Below are positions 1-6,792 of a stretch of DNA of 40,939 nt, piece after piece. Numbering within the stretch: the first letter of the stretch is position 1; each line of letters starts with the position of its first letter. Both the position numbers and the translations under genes were made by a program. The DNA lies in IMG/VR virus record IMGVR_UViG_3300021440_000009, positions 1 through 40,939 of that record, one strand, 5' to 3'. A model generated the notes under the pieces. The model worked only from the letters and a program-made list of their open reading frames with translations. It was not told where the DNA came from and made no database searches. This DNA is from a virus.

Positions 1-93
1 AGGAATAAATGTTAGACCGACTACTATAAATGGTTCTAAAGCTTATTATTACGATTTATGGTTTGACAATCCTTTTGAGGAGCATAATGATGA
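1..93. repeat. Direct terminal repeat, left copy (93 bp)
   Basis: Bases 1-93 are identical to 40847-40939. The repeat lies in the 3' end of the primase/helicase gene and only makes sense as a circular overlap, because the reading frame is completed exactly when the ends are joined. It could be an assembly overlap of a circular or circularly permuted genome, or a short true terminal redundancy. Confidence 0.97.
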
Positions 94-97
94 ATAA
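2..97 (+). CDS. Primase/helicase, C-terminal fragment (continues from the right end)
   Basis: The reading frame is open from base 2 to TAA at 95-97 and encodes the last 31 residues of the primase/helicase that starts at 38727. Joining 40939 to base 94 restores a frame of 739 codons (738 residues plus stop) without a shift. This piece has no start of its own. It is shown separately only because the window cuts the gene. The next gene starts inside it at base 90. Confidence 0.9.
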   Translation, partial: GINVRPTTINGSKAYYYDLWFDNPFEEHNDE

Positions 98-335
98 GTC
101 TGCAGAAGTATTTGCATTTGATAGATGTAGTTTAAGACAGTTAAAAAGTCACTGGTATAACTATGGCTATGAAGATGGCAAGCAAGGTAAGTCTAAAGAC
201 TGTCCTATATGTAATATTAAGTACTATAGAGCTTCACTTATATCTGAGTATCATAAAGGTTACAATGTAGGTAAACAATTTGCACCTAAGTTAACTCTAT
301 GGCAAACTATTAAGCGAGCATGGAATGAGCAGTAA
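90..335 (+). CDS. Small basic hypothetical protein, 81 aa
   Basis: Unrecognised. The ATG at 90 is preferred over the adjacent ATG at 87 because GAGGAG at 77-82 is then 7 bases away. The gene overlaps the end of the primase/helicase gene and is itself overlapped by the RecD-like helicase start at 325, so it is translationally coupled in the replication operon. The protein is basic and rich in Lys and Tyr. It has a CPIC pair near the middle, a possible metal-binding knuckle, though no second Cys pair is visible. No membrane segment. Function unknown; its place between primase and helicase genes suggests, but does not show, a replication accessory role. Confidence 0.75.
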   Translation: MNKSAEVFAFDRCSLRQLKSHWYNYGYEDGKQGKSKDCPICNIKYYRASLISEYHKGYNVGKQFAPKLTLWQTIKRAWNEQ

Positions 336-1647
336 TTTAATACTTGAAACTTTTAAAAAGTTTGTTGTTTCTGATAATTCAGAAGATATGTTTGTTACAG
401 GTAGGGCTGGCACAGGCAAAACAACAGACCTTAGAGGTACTATTGAATGGTGTCAAGAACAAGGCATAGAAGTAGTTGTTTGTGCCTTTACTCATGATGC
501 TTGTAATATTTTGAGGTCTAAATTGCCTCCACAGACCTCTGTCATGACATTGCATAAATTTATAAAGAAACGTCCAGGAATAAATGTGGATGCAACCAAA
601 CGTGATTGCGTGACGATTAATAGCCGTTTTGGGGTTGCAGAAAAGACTTCTGTGTTATTTGTTGATGAGTATTCAATAGTTGGTGAAAAGGACCTAATGG
701 ACATACGGGAGCTCCAGGATGCAGAAGAAGGTTCTATTGGTCTTAGAGTATGTTGGTTAGGTGACCCATACCAGTTACCTCCAGTAGGAGACGCACCTGC
801 AATAATTCCTTTTGGTAGGTTTGCGTTAACATTAACTAAGCAGTATAGACAAACTAAAGGTAATCCATTATCTGCAACTATAGATCAATTAGTTAGCTTT
901 ATTGAAGGCAAAGTACCAGAACCTTTAATTACTAGTAATCAGTTTAGAAGAGATGCAGATATTGCTTCTGAATATCTAAGCTGTAAAGACAATAAAATAT
1001 TGCTAGCTTTCACAAATAAAAAAGTACAAGACTTGAACTGGACAATACAAGGCTATAGTGAACCTGTGCCAGGTGATACTGTATTTAGCCCTACAACTAA
1101 ACAGACTTATACATTTTCTAGGTTTGTGCCTGCACATGAAGTTTACTTGTTAGACTTACCTTTTGGTGAACCTTTAAGACCTAATTCAAAGTACAAAACT
1201 TTAGAGTTTCTAATTACACAAGACTATAAGTTTGCTGAAGTTGAAGACAAAGATGGTGAGCTATATGTATTTGCATGCGTATTTGGCCACTATGAATATA
1301 AAGTATACTTAGAGCAACTAAAGTCTGATGCAGCAGGTTCTAACTTAGCTATAACTAAAGGAGATAAAAAGAAGTCTGCTGCATCCTGGGCTAAAGATAA
1401 TCCAGACAGCAGAGAAACAAGAGATAGAGCTAAAGCTTGGCGAAAATTTCTAAGTTTTAATGAAGCAGTTATTTGCTTAGATTTTGCTCATGCAAAGACA
1501 GTTCATAAAAGTCAAGGCAGCACTTACCATACAGTGTTTCTAGACTCTAAAGATTTAGGTTTAGCTGCAGAGACTAATTACACTCTGTATTTAAAACTAA
1601 TGTATGTAGCACTTAGTCGTGCTACTAATAATGTAGTAACAAACTAG
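325..1647 (+). CDS. SF1 DNA helicase, RecD/Dda-like (AAA_30 plus UvrD_C_2), 440 aa
   Basis: ATP-driven DNA helicase of the SF1B type. Visible motifs in order: Walker A GRAGTGKTT at residues 26-34, Walker B LFVDEY near 110, motif III GDPYQLPPVG near 147, QYR near 170, a C-terminal KTVHKSQGSTY (UvrD_C_2 signature) and YVALSRA near the end. The length fits phage Dda/RecD-like helicases. It probably works with the primase/helicase, polymerase and single-strand binding protein around it, in origin opening, fork restart or recombination. ATG at 325 overlaps the previous gene by 11 bases. Family assignment is firm; the exact role is inferred. Confidence 0.93.
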   Translation: MSSNLILETFKKFVVSDNSEDMFVTGRAGTGKTTDLRGTIEWCQEQGIEVVVCAFTHDACNILRSKLPPQTSVMTLHKFIKKRPGINVDATKRDCVTINSRFGVAEKTSVLFVDEYSIVGEKDLMDIRELQDAEEGSIGLRVCWLGDPYQLPPVGDAPAIIPFGRFALTLTKQYRQTKGNPLSATIDQLVSFIEGKVPEPLITSNQFRRDADIASEYLSCKDNKILLAFTNKKVQDLNWTIQGYSEPVPGDTVFSPTTKQTYTFSRFVPAHEVYLLDLPFGEPLRPNSKYKTLEFLITQDYKFAEVEDKDGELYVFACVFGHYEYKVYLEQLKSDAAGSNLAITKGDKKKSAASWAKDNPDSRETRDRAKAWRKFLSFNEAVICLDFAHAKTVHKSQGSTYHTVFLDSKDLGLAAETNYTLYLKLMYVALSRATNNVVTN

Positions 1648-1655
1648 AGGTTATT

Positions 1656-1985
1656 ATGGAGCACAAACCGTTTTGTGACAAAGCAGTAGCTAAAGGTATT
1701 TCTGTTTCTTGTCAATGTAAGAACTTAGACTTTAGTCGTGCATTAGTTTTACTTAAGCACGGTAATAAAGTTGCTAGACAAGGCTGGAATGGTAAAGGTA
1801 TGTTTATTTTCTTAGTAGAAGGTAGCACTTTTACAGTTAATAGAAAGCCTTTATTAGGTATTTATCCAGAAGGTACTACTATAAACTACCGTTCTCATTT
1901 AGATATGGTAACAGTAGATGGATCAGTAGTGCCTTGGGTAATTTCACAAACTGATGCATTAGCAGAGGATTGGGAGGCAGTATGA
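1656..1985 (+). CDS. DUF2829 protein, candidate Tad2-type anti-Thoeris sponge, 109 aa
   Basis: Residues 24-109 match the DUF2829 pattern: DFSRALVLLKHGNKVARQGWNGKGMFIFLV, given here as DFSRALVLLK followed by VARQGWNGKGM, and a C-terminal DGSVVPWVISQTDALAEDW. DUF2829 is the Tad2 family. Characterised members bind the cyclic ADP-ribose-type signal made by Thoeris ThsB and so stop ThsA activation in the infected cell. Here residues 1-23 add a Cys-containing extension (C7, C19, C21) of unknown use. The gene sits between the helicase and a small gene, with GAGG before the ATG. Membership is strong; anti-Thoeris activity is inferred from the family, and not every DUF2829 protein has been tested. Confidence 0.85.
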   Translation: MEHKPFCDKAVAKGISVSCQCKNLDFSRALVLLKHGNKVARQGWNGKGMFIFLVEGSTFTVNRKPLLGIYPEGTTINYRSHLDMVTVDGSVVPWVISQTDALAEDWEAV

Positions 1986-2248
1986 TTTTAAACCCATTTT
2001 TAATAGTCGATATGTTTACGAGGGGAAAAAAAATGCAATTTCAATTACTAGAAGCACCGTTAGAAAAGTTTAAACAAAATAAAACTGAACCTGTTATTGT
2101 TTGTGAAGTAGAGTGTATTCAGCATATTCGTATTTATGGTGAAGCACATCCTATGTCTTTAGTTATCTTTGCAGATACAAGAGAATTAAAGTGGGTTCGC
2201 ACAGATTGTCTTTTAGCTATGCCAGCACCAGTTATAGCTAAAAAATAA
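1982..2248 (+). CDS. Hypothetical protein, 88 aa
   Basis: Unrecognised small soluble protein, predicted mostly beta. The chosen ATG at 1982 overlaps the stop of the DUF2829 gene (ATGA) and follows GGGAGG at 1973-1978. An alternative ATG at 2033 has its own strong GAGGGG and would give 71 residues starting MQFQLLEAP. The extra N-terminal piece is hydrophobic then basic and may not be real. Because it is coupled to the Tad2-like gene it is worth considering as a second host-interaction gene, but nothing in its sequence shows this. The last gene before the ssb promoter. Confidence 0.65.
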   Translation: MILNPFLIVDMFTRGKKMQFQLLEAPLEKFKQNKTEPVIVCEVECIQHIRIYGEAHPMSLVIFADTRELKWVRTDCLLAMPAPVIAKK

Positions 2249-2253
2249 ATTTA

Positions 2254-2324
2254 TATAACAATTTGTTATTTTACAAATTTAATAAATTGTTATATAATAA
2301 TCCTGAGACTAGAAACTTAGTCTC
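2254..2324 (+). promoter_or_regulatory. Promoter of the ssb gene with 5' hairpin and TTGTTATA motifs
   Basis: -35 TTTACA at 2270-2275, 17-base spacer, -10 TATAAT at 2293-2298. A perfect 7-bp stem GAGACTA/TAGTCTC with a 6-base loop (2305-2324) starts 6 bases after the -10, so it should be the very 5' end of the mRNA. The ATG follows 32 bases later. The octamer TTGTTATA occurs at 2287-2294, as TATAACAA at 2254-2261, and nearly at 2263-2270, flanking both promoter elements like an operator. Confidence 0.8.
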
Positions 2325-2356
2325 TTCATTTAACTTGCACTTAAGAGTATTTAAAA

Positions 2357-3037
2357 ATGGCAGAAACAGCAAAGTTTGTAACACCAAAAGGTGAGTTACG
2401 TTGGGTAACTATTACTGGCGAAGGTAAAGAAAATATGAGTGGCAAAAAGCAGTACGTTGCTTCTCTTGTTTGTAATCCTTCTGATCCTAAAGTAGTAGAG
2501 TTCCAAAAGTCTATTCAAGACTTTTGGGAAGAAAATCGCCCGGCAGGTAAAAAAGTTCCTAAATCAACAGGTATTTATTTTGCCAATCCTAAAAGAGACG
2601 AAGCAGGACAACCAATCAAAGATGACAATGATAAGGTTGTCTATGATGAAGAAGGTGATATTAGTATTTCAGTACATACTGGTGTTGCTTTTCCTGATGG
2701 CTCTCCTAAGAAAGTTAAAGTATATAACGCTAAAGCTAAAGAAGTCAATCTGGGTAATATCCGCATTGGTAATGGCTCTATTGGTTATATCTCAGGTGCA
2801 ATGGGTATTTATGAAACTAAAGACCCTAAAGGCAAAACTATAGATGCAGGTGTAACTCTTTATCTTGACAATATTCAAATTGTTAAGCTTGTAGAATTTA
2901 CACAAGATTCTGGTTTTGCTGCCGATGAAGAAGCTGAAGATGGTTGGACTGGTGAAGAAGGTTGGACTGGTGAAGTAGCCGAAGCAACTGAAGAACCAGC
3001 TAAGACAACTGTTAAATCAGGCGGTCCTAGACTGTAA
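2357..3037 (+). CDS. Single-stranded DNA-binding protein, DUF2815-like, 226 aa
   Basis: Resembles phage DUF2815-type single-strand DNA-binding proteins (OB-fold; functional counterpart of T7 gp2.5). Residues 1-180 form the beta-rich body, with VTPKGELRWVTI at the start and a TLYLDNIQIVKL strand near its end. The C-terminal 40 residues are acidic and carry a GWTGE repeat, as expected for the partner-binding tail of an SSB. The gene has its own promoter and structured leader, and is probably made in large amounts. It lies just upstream of the DNA polymerase. The Shine-Dalgarno is weak (AAGAG). DUF2815 assignment is by pattern recognition only. Confidence 0.82.
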   Translation: MAETAKFVTPKGELRWVTITGEGKENMSGKKQYVASLVCNPSDPKVVEFQKSIQDFWEENRPAGKKVPKSTGIYFANPKRDEAGQPIKDDNDKVVYDEEGDISISVHTGVAFPDGSPKKVKVYNAKAKEVNLGNIRIGNGSIGYISGAMGIYETKDPKGKTIDAGVTLYLDNIQIVKLVEFTQDSGFAADEEAEDGWTGEEGWTGEVAEATEEPAKTTVKSGGPRL

Positions 3038-3052
3038 TTAACTTGTCCGAAA

Positions 3053-3146
3053 GTGCACCCGTACAGTTGACCTTCTTTGAAGATAGGCTAAGTATTCTAG
3101 CACTAACTGTACTAGACTTTAAACTAGGGCACAACTAGGAATTTTA
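3053..3146 (+). other. Structured, repeat-bearing spacer after ssb
   Basis: Perfect 8-bp inverted repeat GTACAGTT (3061-3068) / AACTGTAC (3105-3112) encloses two small hairpins, CTTC-TTT-GAAG (3072-3082) and GCTA/TAGC (3087-3101), giving a plausible three-way junction. GTGC (3053-3056) can also pair with GCAC (3129-3132) outside it. From 3111 three 12-base units each begin ACTAG (3111, 3123, 3135). No U-tract follows, so it is not an ordinary intrinsic terminator. It may be an mRNA processing or stability element. Confidence 0.45.
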
Positions 3147-3147
3147 T

Positions 3148-3471
3148 ATGAACATAGTAGACAATAAATTAACTAAAGAATTACCTAATTTTACTTTTGT
3201 ACAAGTACAGTTTTTTCCTTACGATGGTAAAATTTACACCTATAAGACAGATTTGTTACTTAAAAGTGGTGATCTTGTTGTCGTGCAAGATCCTAATGGT
3301 GATTTTAAAGTTGTAAAAGTGTTTAGACTTATGTCTGATGCAAATAACTTTATACAGTATAAATGGATAGTAAGTAAACTAGAATTATCAGACTTTGAAA
3401 GAGTAAAAGAAGTAGAAAAGCATTTAGGGAATACTGTAGGACCAAATGATGAAGTAAAGGAAAGGCTATGA
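3148..3471 (+). CDS. Hypothetical small beta-barrel-like protein, 107 aa
   Basis: Unrecognised. Residues 20-65 read as consecutive beta strands (FVQVQFFP, YTYKTD, GDLVVVQDP, FKVVKVFRL), reminiscent of small barrel domains such as the 3'-binding domain of PriA or SH3-like folds. A charged helical C-terminus follows. AGGA lies 7 bases before the ATG. Its stop overlaps the polymerase start by 4 bases, so the two are coupled. A replication accessory role is only an inference from position. Confidence 0.75.
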   Translation: MNIVDNKLTKELPNFTFVQVQFFPYDGKIYTYKTDLLLKSGDLVVVQDPNGDFKVVKVFRLMSDANNFIQYKWIVSKLELSDFERVKEVEKHLGNTVGPNDEVKERL

Positions 3472-5180
3472 ACTATAAGCTAACTAATTTAGATGAAGTT
3501 AAAGCTTTATACGATCCTATTAACGAGCTGTCTTTTGACACTGAAACTTGTGGATTGTATGGCAAGATTAGGCTTGCGCAATTTTTCCAACCTAATTGGG
3601 AAGAAGTATTGTTAGTTGAATGGCCAAATCCTGCAAACTTAGCTTTGTTGCTTAGTCAGTGCAATATAGCTATGCATAATGCTCACTATGACTTAACAGT
3701 TGTACAAGAGCAGTTTATGCATGAATGGTTACCTAAAGAATTTGAAGACACTTTCTTACTTGCTCGTTTAGCTTTACCTGGATTAGAAAGTTACTCTTTT
3801 GATGATGTACTTCATCATGTTGTTGGCTTTGATCCATACGTACAAGCTAATTTAGCTAAGAAAGAACTTCAAAAATCTAAATGGGATACAAAAGTACTAA
3901 CTGAAGATCAGCTTATATACGCTGCACTAGACGTATATTATATGCCTGATGTGCTTAATGCAGTTAGATGTGCCGTAGACTCACCTAGTTATCAATTAGA
4001 TAAGCTAACACTAAGACATGCTTTGGTTATTCAATGGCACGGTATGCCTATTTGTCAAGATAGAATTAATAGTAAGTATTCAGAAAATCAACAAGTTATA
4101 GCTGAAGCTGCAGTACCTATTAATGTTAATTCTTGGCAACAAGTTAGACAGTATCTAAACTGCACTGAATCAGATGATGAAGCACTTGCTAGAATGTCCG
4201 CTAATGGAGATGAAAAAGCTGCTAAAGTACGTTTAGTTAGAAAGTTAAAGAAGCAACTAAGCTTCTTAGACAAATTTCAAGGCGAGCGTATTTATGGTAA
4301 GTTTAAACCTTCTGCTCGTTCTGGTAGACTTACATCAGATGACCAGAACTTACAGCAATTACCTAGAGCTTTGAAAGGAGTATTTTCTGCCCCTCCTGGA
4401 CGAGTGTTAGCGTATGCAGATTATGCTCAGCTTGAATTAAGAACTGTTTGTGCAATTACTGCTTGTAGAAGAATGGAAGCTTTATTTAGAGCAGGTGAAG
4501 ACTTGCATACTTATACAAGTGATTTCTTATTTGGTAAATCAGAAGATCCTGCAAAAGCTGACTACAATAGGCAAGTAAGCAAAGGTTGTAATTTCTTACT
4601 TCTCTATGGCGGTGGTATACCAATGTTCATTTCTGTTATGCTTAAGCAAATGAATATCTTCATGAAAGAAAGTGAAGCTATGGTAGCTCGTAAAAAGTGG
4701 CGAAACTTATGGACAGAGATTTTTGCTTGGCAACAACAAGGATTATCTAAGTGGCAGTTAGGTAAACTTGGTTCAACTCCTTTAGGTAGACAGTATAAAG
4801 CAGTATTGTTAACAGATTTTTTAAACATTGAAAACCAAGGTGCAGGTGCTGAAGTAGCTAAATTAGCTTTGCATTACTTTATGCGGGACTGCTTTGCTAA
4901 GTATCCAGGTCTATTAGTATGTAATTTCATCCACGACTCTTTTATACTTGAGTGCGATGATGATCAAGAAGTATACCAAGCAGTTAGTAAAGACTTAGCT
5001 AAGTGTATGCAATTAGCTTGGTTTGAGATGTCTAAATGTTTTAAAGTAAAAGATATTCCAATGCCTGTAGAAGTTAAAGTAGGTTATAATTGGGGTGATA
5101 TAGAAAGCAAGAAGATTGAAAAGGTTTATGAATATAAGTTAGATGGTTTAGTTTATTTAGGAGAAGCAAATGCACTTTGA
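3468..5180 (+). CDS. Family A DNA polymerase with 3'-5' exonuclease, 570 aa
   Basis: Phage replicative polymerase of the Pol I/T7 type. Exonuclease: DTET (D24, E26), NAHYD with D75, and YAALD with D155. Polymerase: SARSGRL at 282-288, motif A DYAQLELR (D318, E323), motif B R368...K372...F376...Y380, motif C IHDS (H489, D490, S491). There is no 5'-3' exonuclease domain. Phe376 at the O-helix position is the Pol I state rather than the T7 Tyr. Motif C has Ser where most family members have Glu after the catalytic Asp; all other key residues are present. The gene overlaps both neighbours. Assignment is firm. Confidence 0.96.
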   Translation: MNYKLTNLDEVKALYDPINELSFDTETCGLYGKIRLAQFFQPNWEEVLLVEWPNPANLALLLSQCNIAMHNAHYDLTVVQEQFMHEWLPKEFEDTFLLARLALPGLESYSFDDVLHHVVGFDPYVQANLAKKELQKSKWDTKVLTEDQLIYAALDVYYMPDVLNAVRCAVDSPSYQLDKLTLRHALVIQWHGMPICQDRINSKYSENQQVIAEAAVPINVNSWQQVRQYLNCTESDDEALARMSANGDEKAAKVRLVRKLKKQLSFLDKFQGERIYGKFKPSARSGRLTSDDQNLQQLPRALKGVFSAPPGRVLAYADYAQLELRTVCAITACRRMEALFRAGEDLHTYTSDFLFGKSEDPAKADYNRQVSKGCNFLLLYGGGIPMFISVMLKQMNIFMKESEAMVARKKWRNLWTEIFAWQQQGLSKWQLGKLGSTPLGRQYKAVLLTDFLNIENQGAGAEVAKLALHYFMRDCFAKYPGLLVCNFIHDSFILECDDDQEVYQAVSKDLAKCMQLAWFEMSKCFKVKDIPMPVEVKVGYNWGDIESKKIEKVYEYKLDGLVYLGEANAL

Positions 5181-5985
5181 AACAGAGTATTTTAAATTAG
5201 TATCTAGAGTATTAACTTACGGTTATATAATCAAAGGTCGTAATGGTTTTACAAGAAGTTTAATTGGTACACAGTTGCAATTTGATGTATCAGATTATGA
5301 CTTTCCTTTACTTAATTCTAGAAAGTATAGCTATAAAGGTGTGTTAGGTGAGTTTGCAGCTTTATTACGAGGTCCTAAAACACTAGAAGACTTTATTAAG
5401 TTTGGTTGTAACTATTGGGCTAAGTGGGCTGAGCAAGATTTGTCTATTAATGTAGATTATGGTAATGCTTGGTTAGACTTTAACGGGGTTAATCAACTTG
5501 AATGGTTAGTTAATGAAATTAAAAACAATCCTTCAAGTCGTAGATTAGTAATATCAGGATGGAAGCCAGACAACGTTATAAACAACAAGTTATCATTACC
5601 TTGTTGTCATTACTCTTATCAGTTTCTAGTTCGCAATGACGAATTGCATATTGTCTGGATTCAACGAAGTGCTGATGTAATGATAGGTATACCTGCTGAT
5701 GCAGTTTTAGCAGCTACTTGGCTTATCATGTTAGCTAATGAATGTGGTTTGCATCCTGGAACTGTTACAATGCAATTTGCAGATACTCATATCTATGAAG
5801 AGCACATTGACCAAGCTAAAAGATTAGTAGAAGTATTCACTGAAGCTAGTAGTTATGCGCAACCTAAAGTAACTTGGGCTATTAGGTCACAACAAGGTAG
5901 TAAACTTATAGACTTTGTTCCAACAGACTTAGAGATTAAATATGCTCCTTATGGTGCACCAATTAACTTCTTACTTAAGGAATAG
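5170..5985 (+). CDS. ThyA-fold pyrimidine C5 transferase, likely dCMP hydroxymethylase/methylase rather than thymidylate synthase, 271 aa
   Basis: Full-length thymidylate synthase fold that aligns with E. coli ThyA almost without shift: nucleophile C146 in LPCCHYSYQF, phosphate-site R124/R125 in SSRR, QRSADV at 165-170, H207 and Y209 in DTHIYEEH, and E61 in GEFAALL. At the position of E. coli Asn177, which reads uracil N3/O4, this protein has Asp177 (GIPAD). The same change distinguishes T4 dCMP hydroxymethylase (Asp179) and converts thymidylate synthase toward dCMP in published mutants. The predicted substrate is therefore dCMP with methylenetetrahydrofolate. Next door lie a MazG-like pyrophosphatase and dCMP deaminase. 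The fold is certain; hydroxymethyl versus methyl transfer cannot be read from the sequence. Confidence 0.85.
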   Translation: MHFETEYFKLVSRVLTYGYIIKGRNGFTRSLIGTQLQFDVSDYDFPLLNSRKYSYKGVLGEFAALLRGPKTLEDFIKFGCNYWAKWAEQDLSINVDYGNAWLDFNGVNQLEWLVNEIKNNPSSRRLVISGWKPDNVINNKLSLPCCHYSYQFLVRNDELHIVWIQRSADVMIGIPADAVLAATWLIMLANECGLHPGTVTMQFADTHIYEEHIDQAKRLVEVFTEASSYAQPKVTWAIRSQQGSKLIDFVPTDLEIKYAPYGAPINFLLKE

Positions 5986-5987
5986 TT

Positions 5988-6545
5988 ATGTTTGATATAA
6001 TTGGCTCAAGAGTAAGTAATTGGAATAATCTTCGTTATGCTAGAGAATATAATGAAGAGTTAGCTATAGCTTTGCTAAAAGAAGAATTAGCCGAGTTTGA
6101 AGTAGGGGATGAAATTGAACGCATAGATGCCTTATGCGATGTTATATTTGTAGCTTGTGGAGTTGTGTGGAAGCTTGGTTTGGAAATTTGCCCACAAACC
6201 ATAAATAGCTTTAAAGCATATTACCAGTATAATCCGTTCAATGTTAGAGATACTGGAGCTAATACAATAGCATTAGTTAGACAAATGCCTGGGTCTTTAC
6301 TTGTTGCTACTAATATGCATGCACTTATAGCAGCTTGCTTTGTAGGTCTAAGTTTTTACTTTGATTCTGAAGACTATGCTTATAAAGCAGTATTAGCTAT
6401 ATGCGATAGTAATGACACAAAAGAAGTGGTTAAAACTACTTCTGATGTAAAAGCAAACGGGTCTTATAAAGGTCCTAACTATGTTTCACCAACAGCTGCA
6501 CTTAACCAACTAGTAAAGGAGTGTTTCGATGTCGAATGTCACTAA
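5988..6545 (+). CDS. MazG/PRA-PH-like all-alpha nucleotide pyrophosphohydrolase, 185 aa
   Basis: All-alpha NTP pyrophosphatase. The metal-binding pattern is visible as E32 E33 xx E36 followed by E44 xx D47 and D51 (KEELAEF...ERIDALCD). The C-terminal SND-TK and KGPNYVSP pieces are typical of phage members related to phosphoribosyl-ATP pyrophosphohydrolase. T4 gp56 dCTPase belongs to the same superfamily, so hydrolysis of dCTP to dCMP, which would feed the adjacent ThyA-like enzyme, is a reasonable inference. Alternative substrates are dUTP, aberrant nucleotides or alarmones. AAGGA precedes the ATG two bases after the upstream stop. A stretch at 70-135 is longer than in short MazG proteins. 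Confidence 0.85.
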   Translation: MFDIIGSRVSNWNNLRYAREYNEELAIALLKEELAEFEVGDEIERIDALCDVIFVACGVVWKLGLEICPQTINSFKAYYQYNPFNVRDTGANTIALVRQMPGSLLVATNMHALIAACFVGLSFYFDSEDYAYKAVLAICDSNDTKEVVKTTSDVKANGSYKGPNYVSPTAALNQLVKECFDVECH

Positions 6546-6792
6546 AACTTTAAAAGGTCGTGGTAAAACTCATGGAGAATTTAGTATCAATTCTCAAATT
6601 AGTCAAGACCTAAAAGCAGTATTAAAAGCAAGTCCTAACTGGGATACTCTTTCACCAGATAAGAAAGAATCCTTAGAGATGATGTGTCACAAGATGGCTC
6701 GTATCTGTACAGGTAATGCAGAAGAAAAAGACCATTGGCATGATATTGCAGGTTATTCTACTTTATCGGAAAATCGTTGTGTCAGTCAATAA
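6529..6792 (+). CDS. DUF6378-type phage protein, 87 aa
   Basis: Matches a small, widespread phage family (DUF6378) by its pattern: a HGEFSINSQISQDLK start, a central NWDTLSPDKKESLEMMCHK helix and the terminal HWHDIAGYSTL. Biochemical function is not known to me. Members are usually found near replication or nucleotide genes, as here. AAGGAG is 7 bases from the ATG. It overlaps the MazG-like gene by 17 bases and the deaminase by 14 bases, so the three are probably translated together. Confidence 0.8.
   Translation: MSNVTKTLKGRGKTHGEFSINSQISQDLKAVLKASPNWDTLSPDKKESLEMMCHKMARICTGNAEEKDHWHDIAGYSTLSENRCVSQ

Noticed and set aside
492-704. Antisense open frames inside large genes (for example within the RecD-like helicase, polymerase and portal genes)
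   Set aside because: They lie opposite strongly supported coding regions and have no ribosome site or family resemblance.
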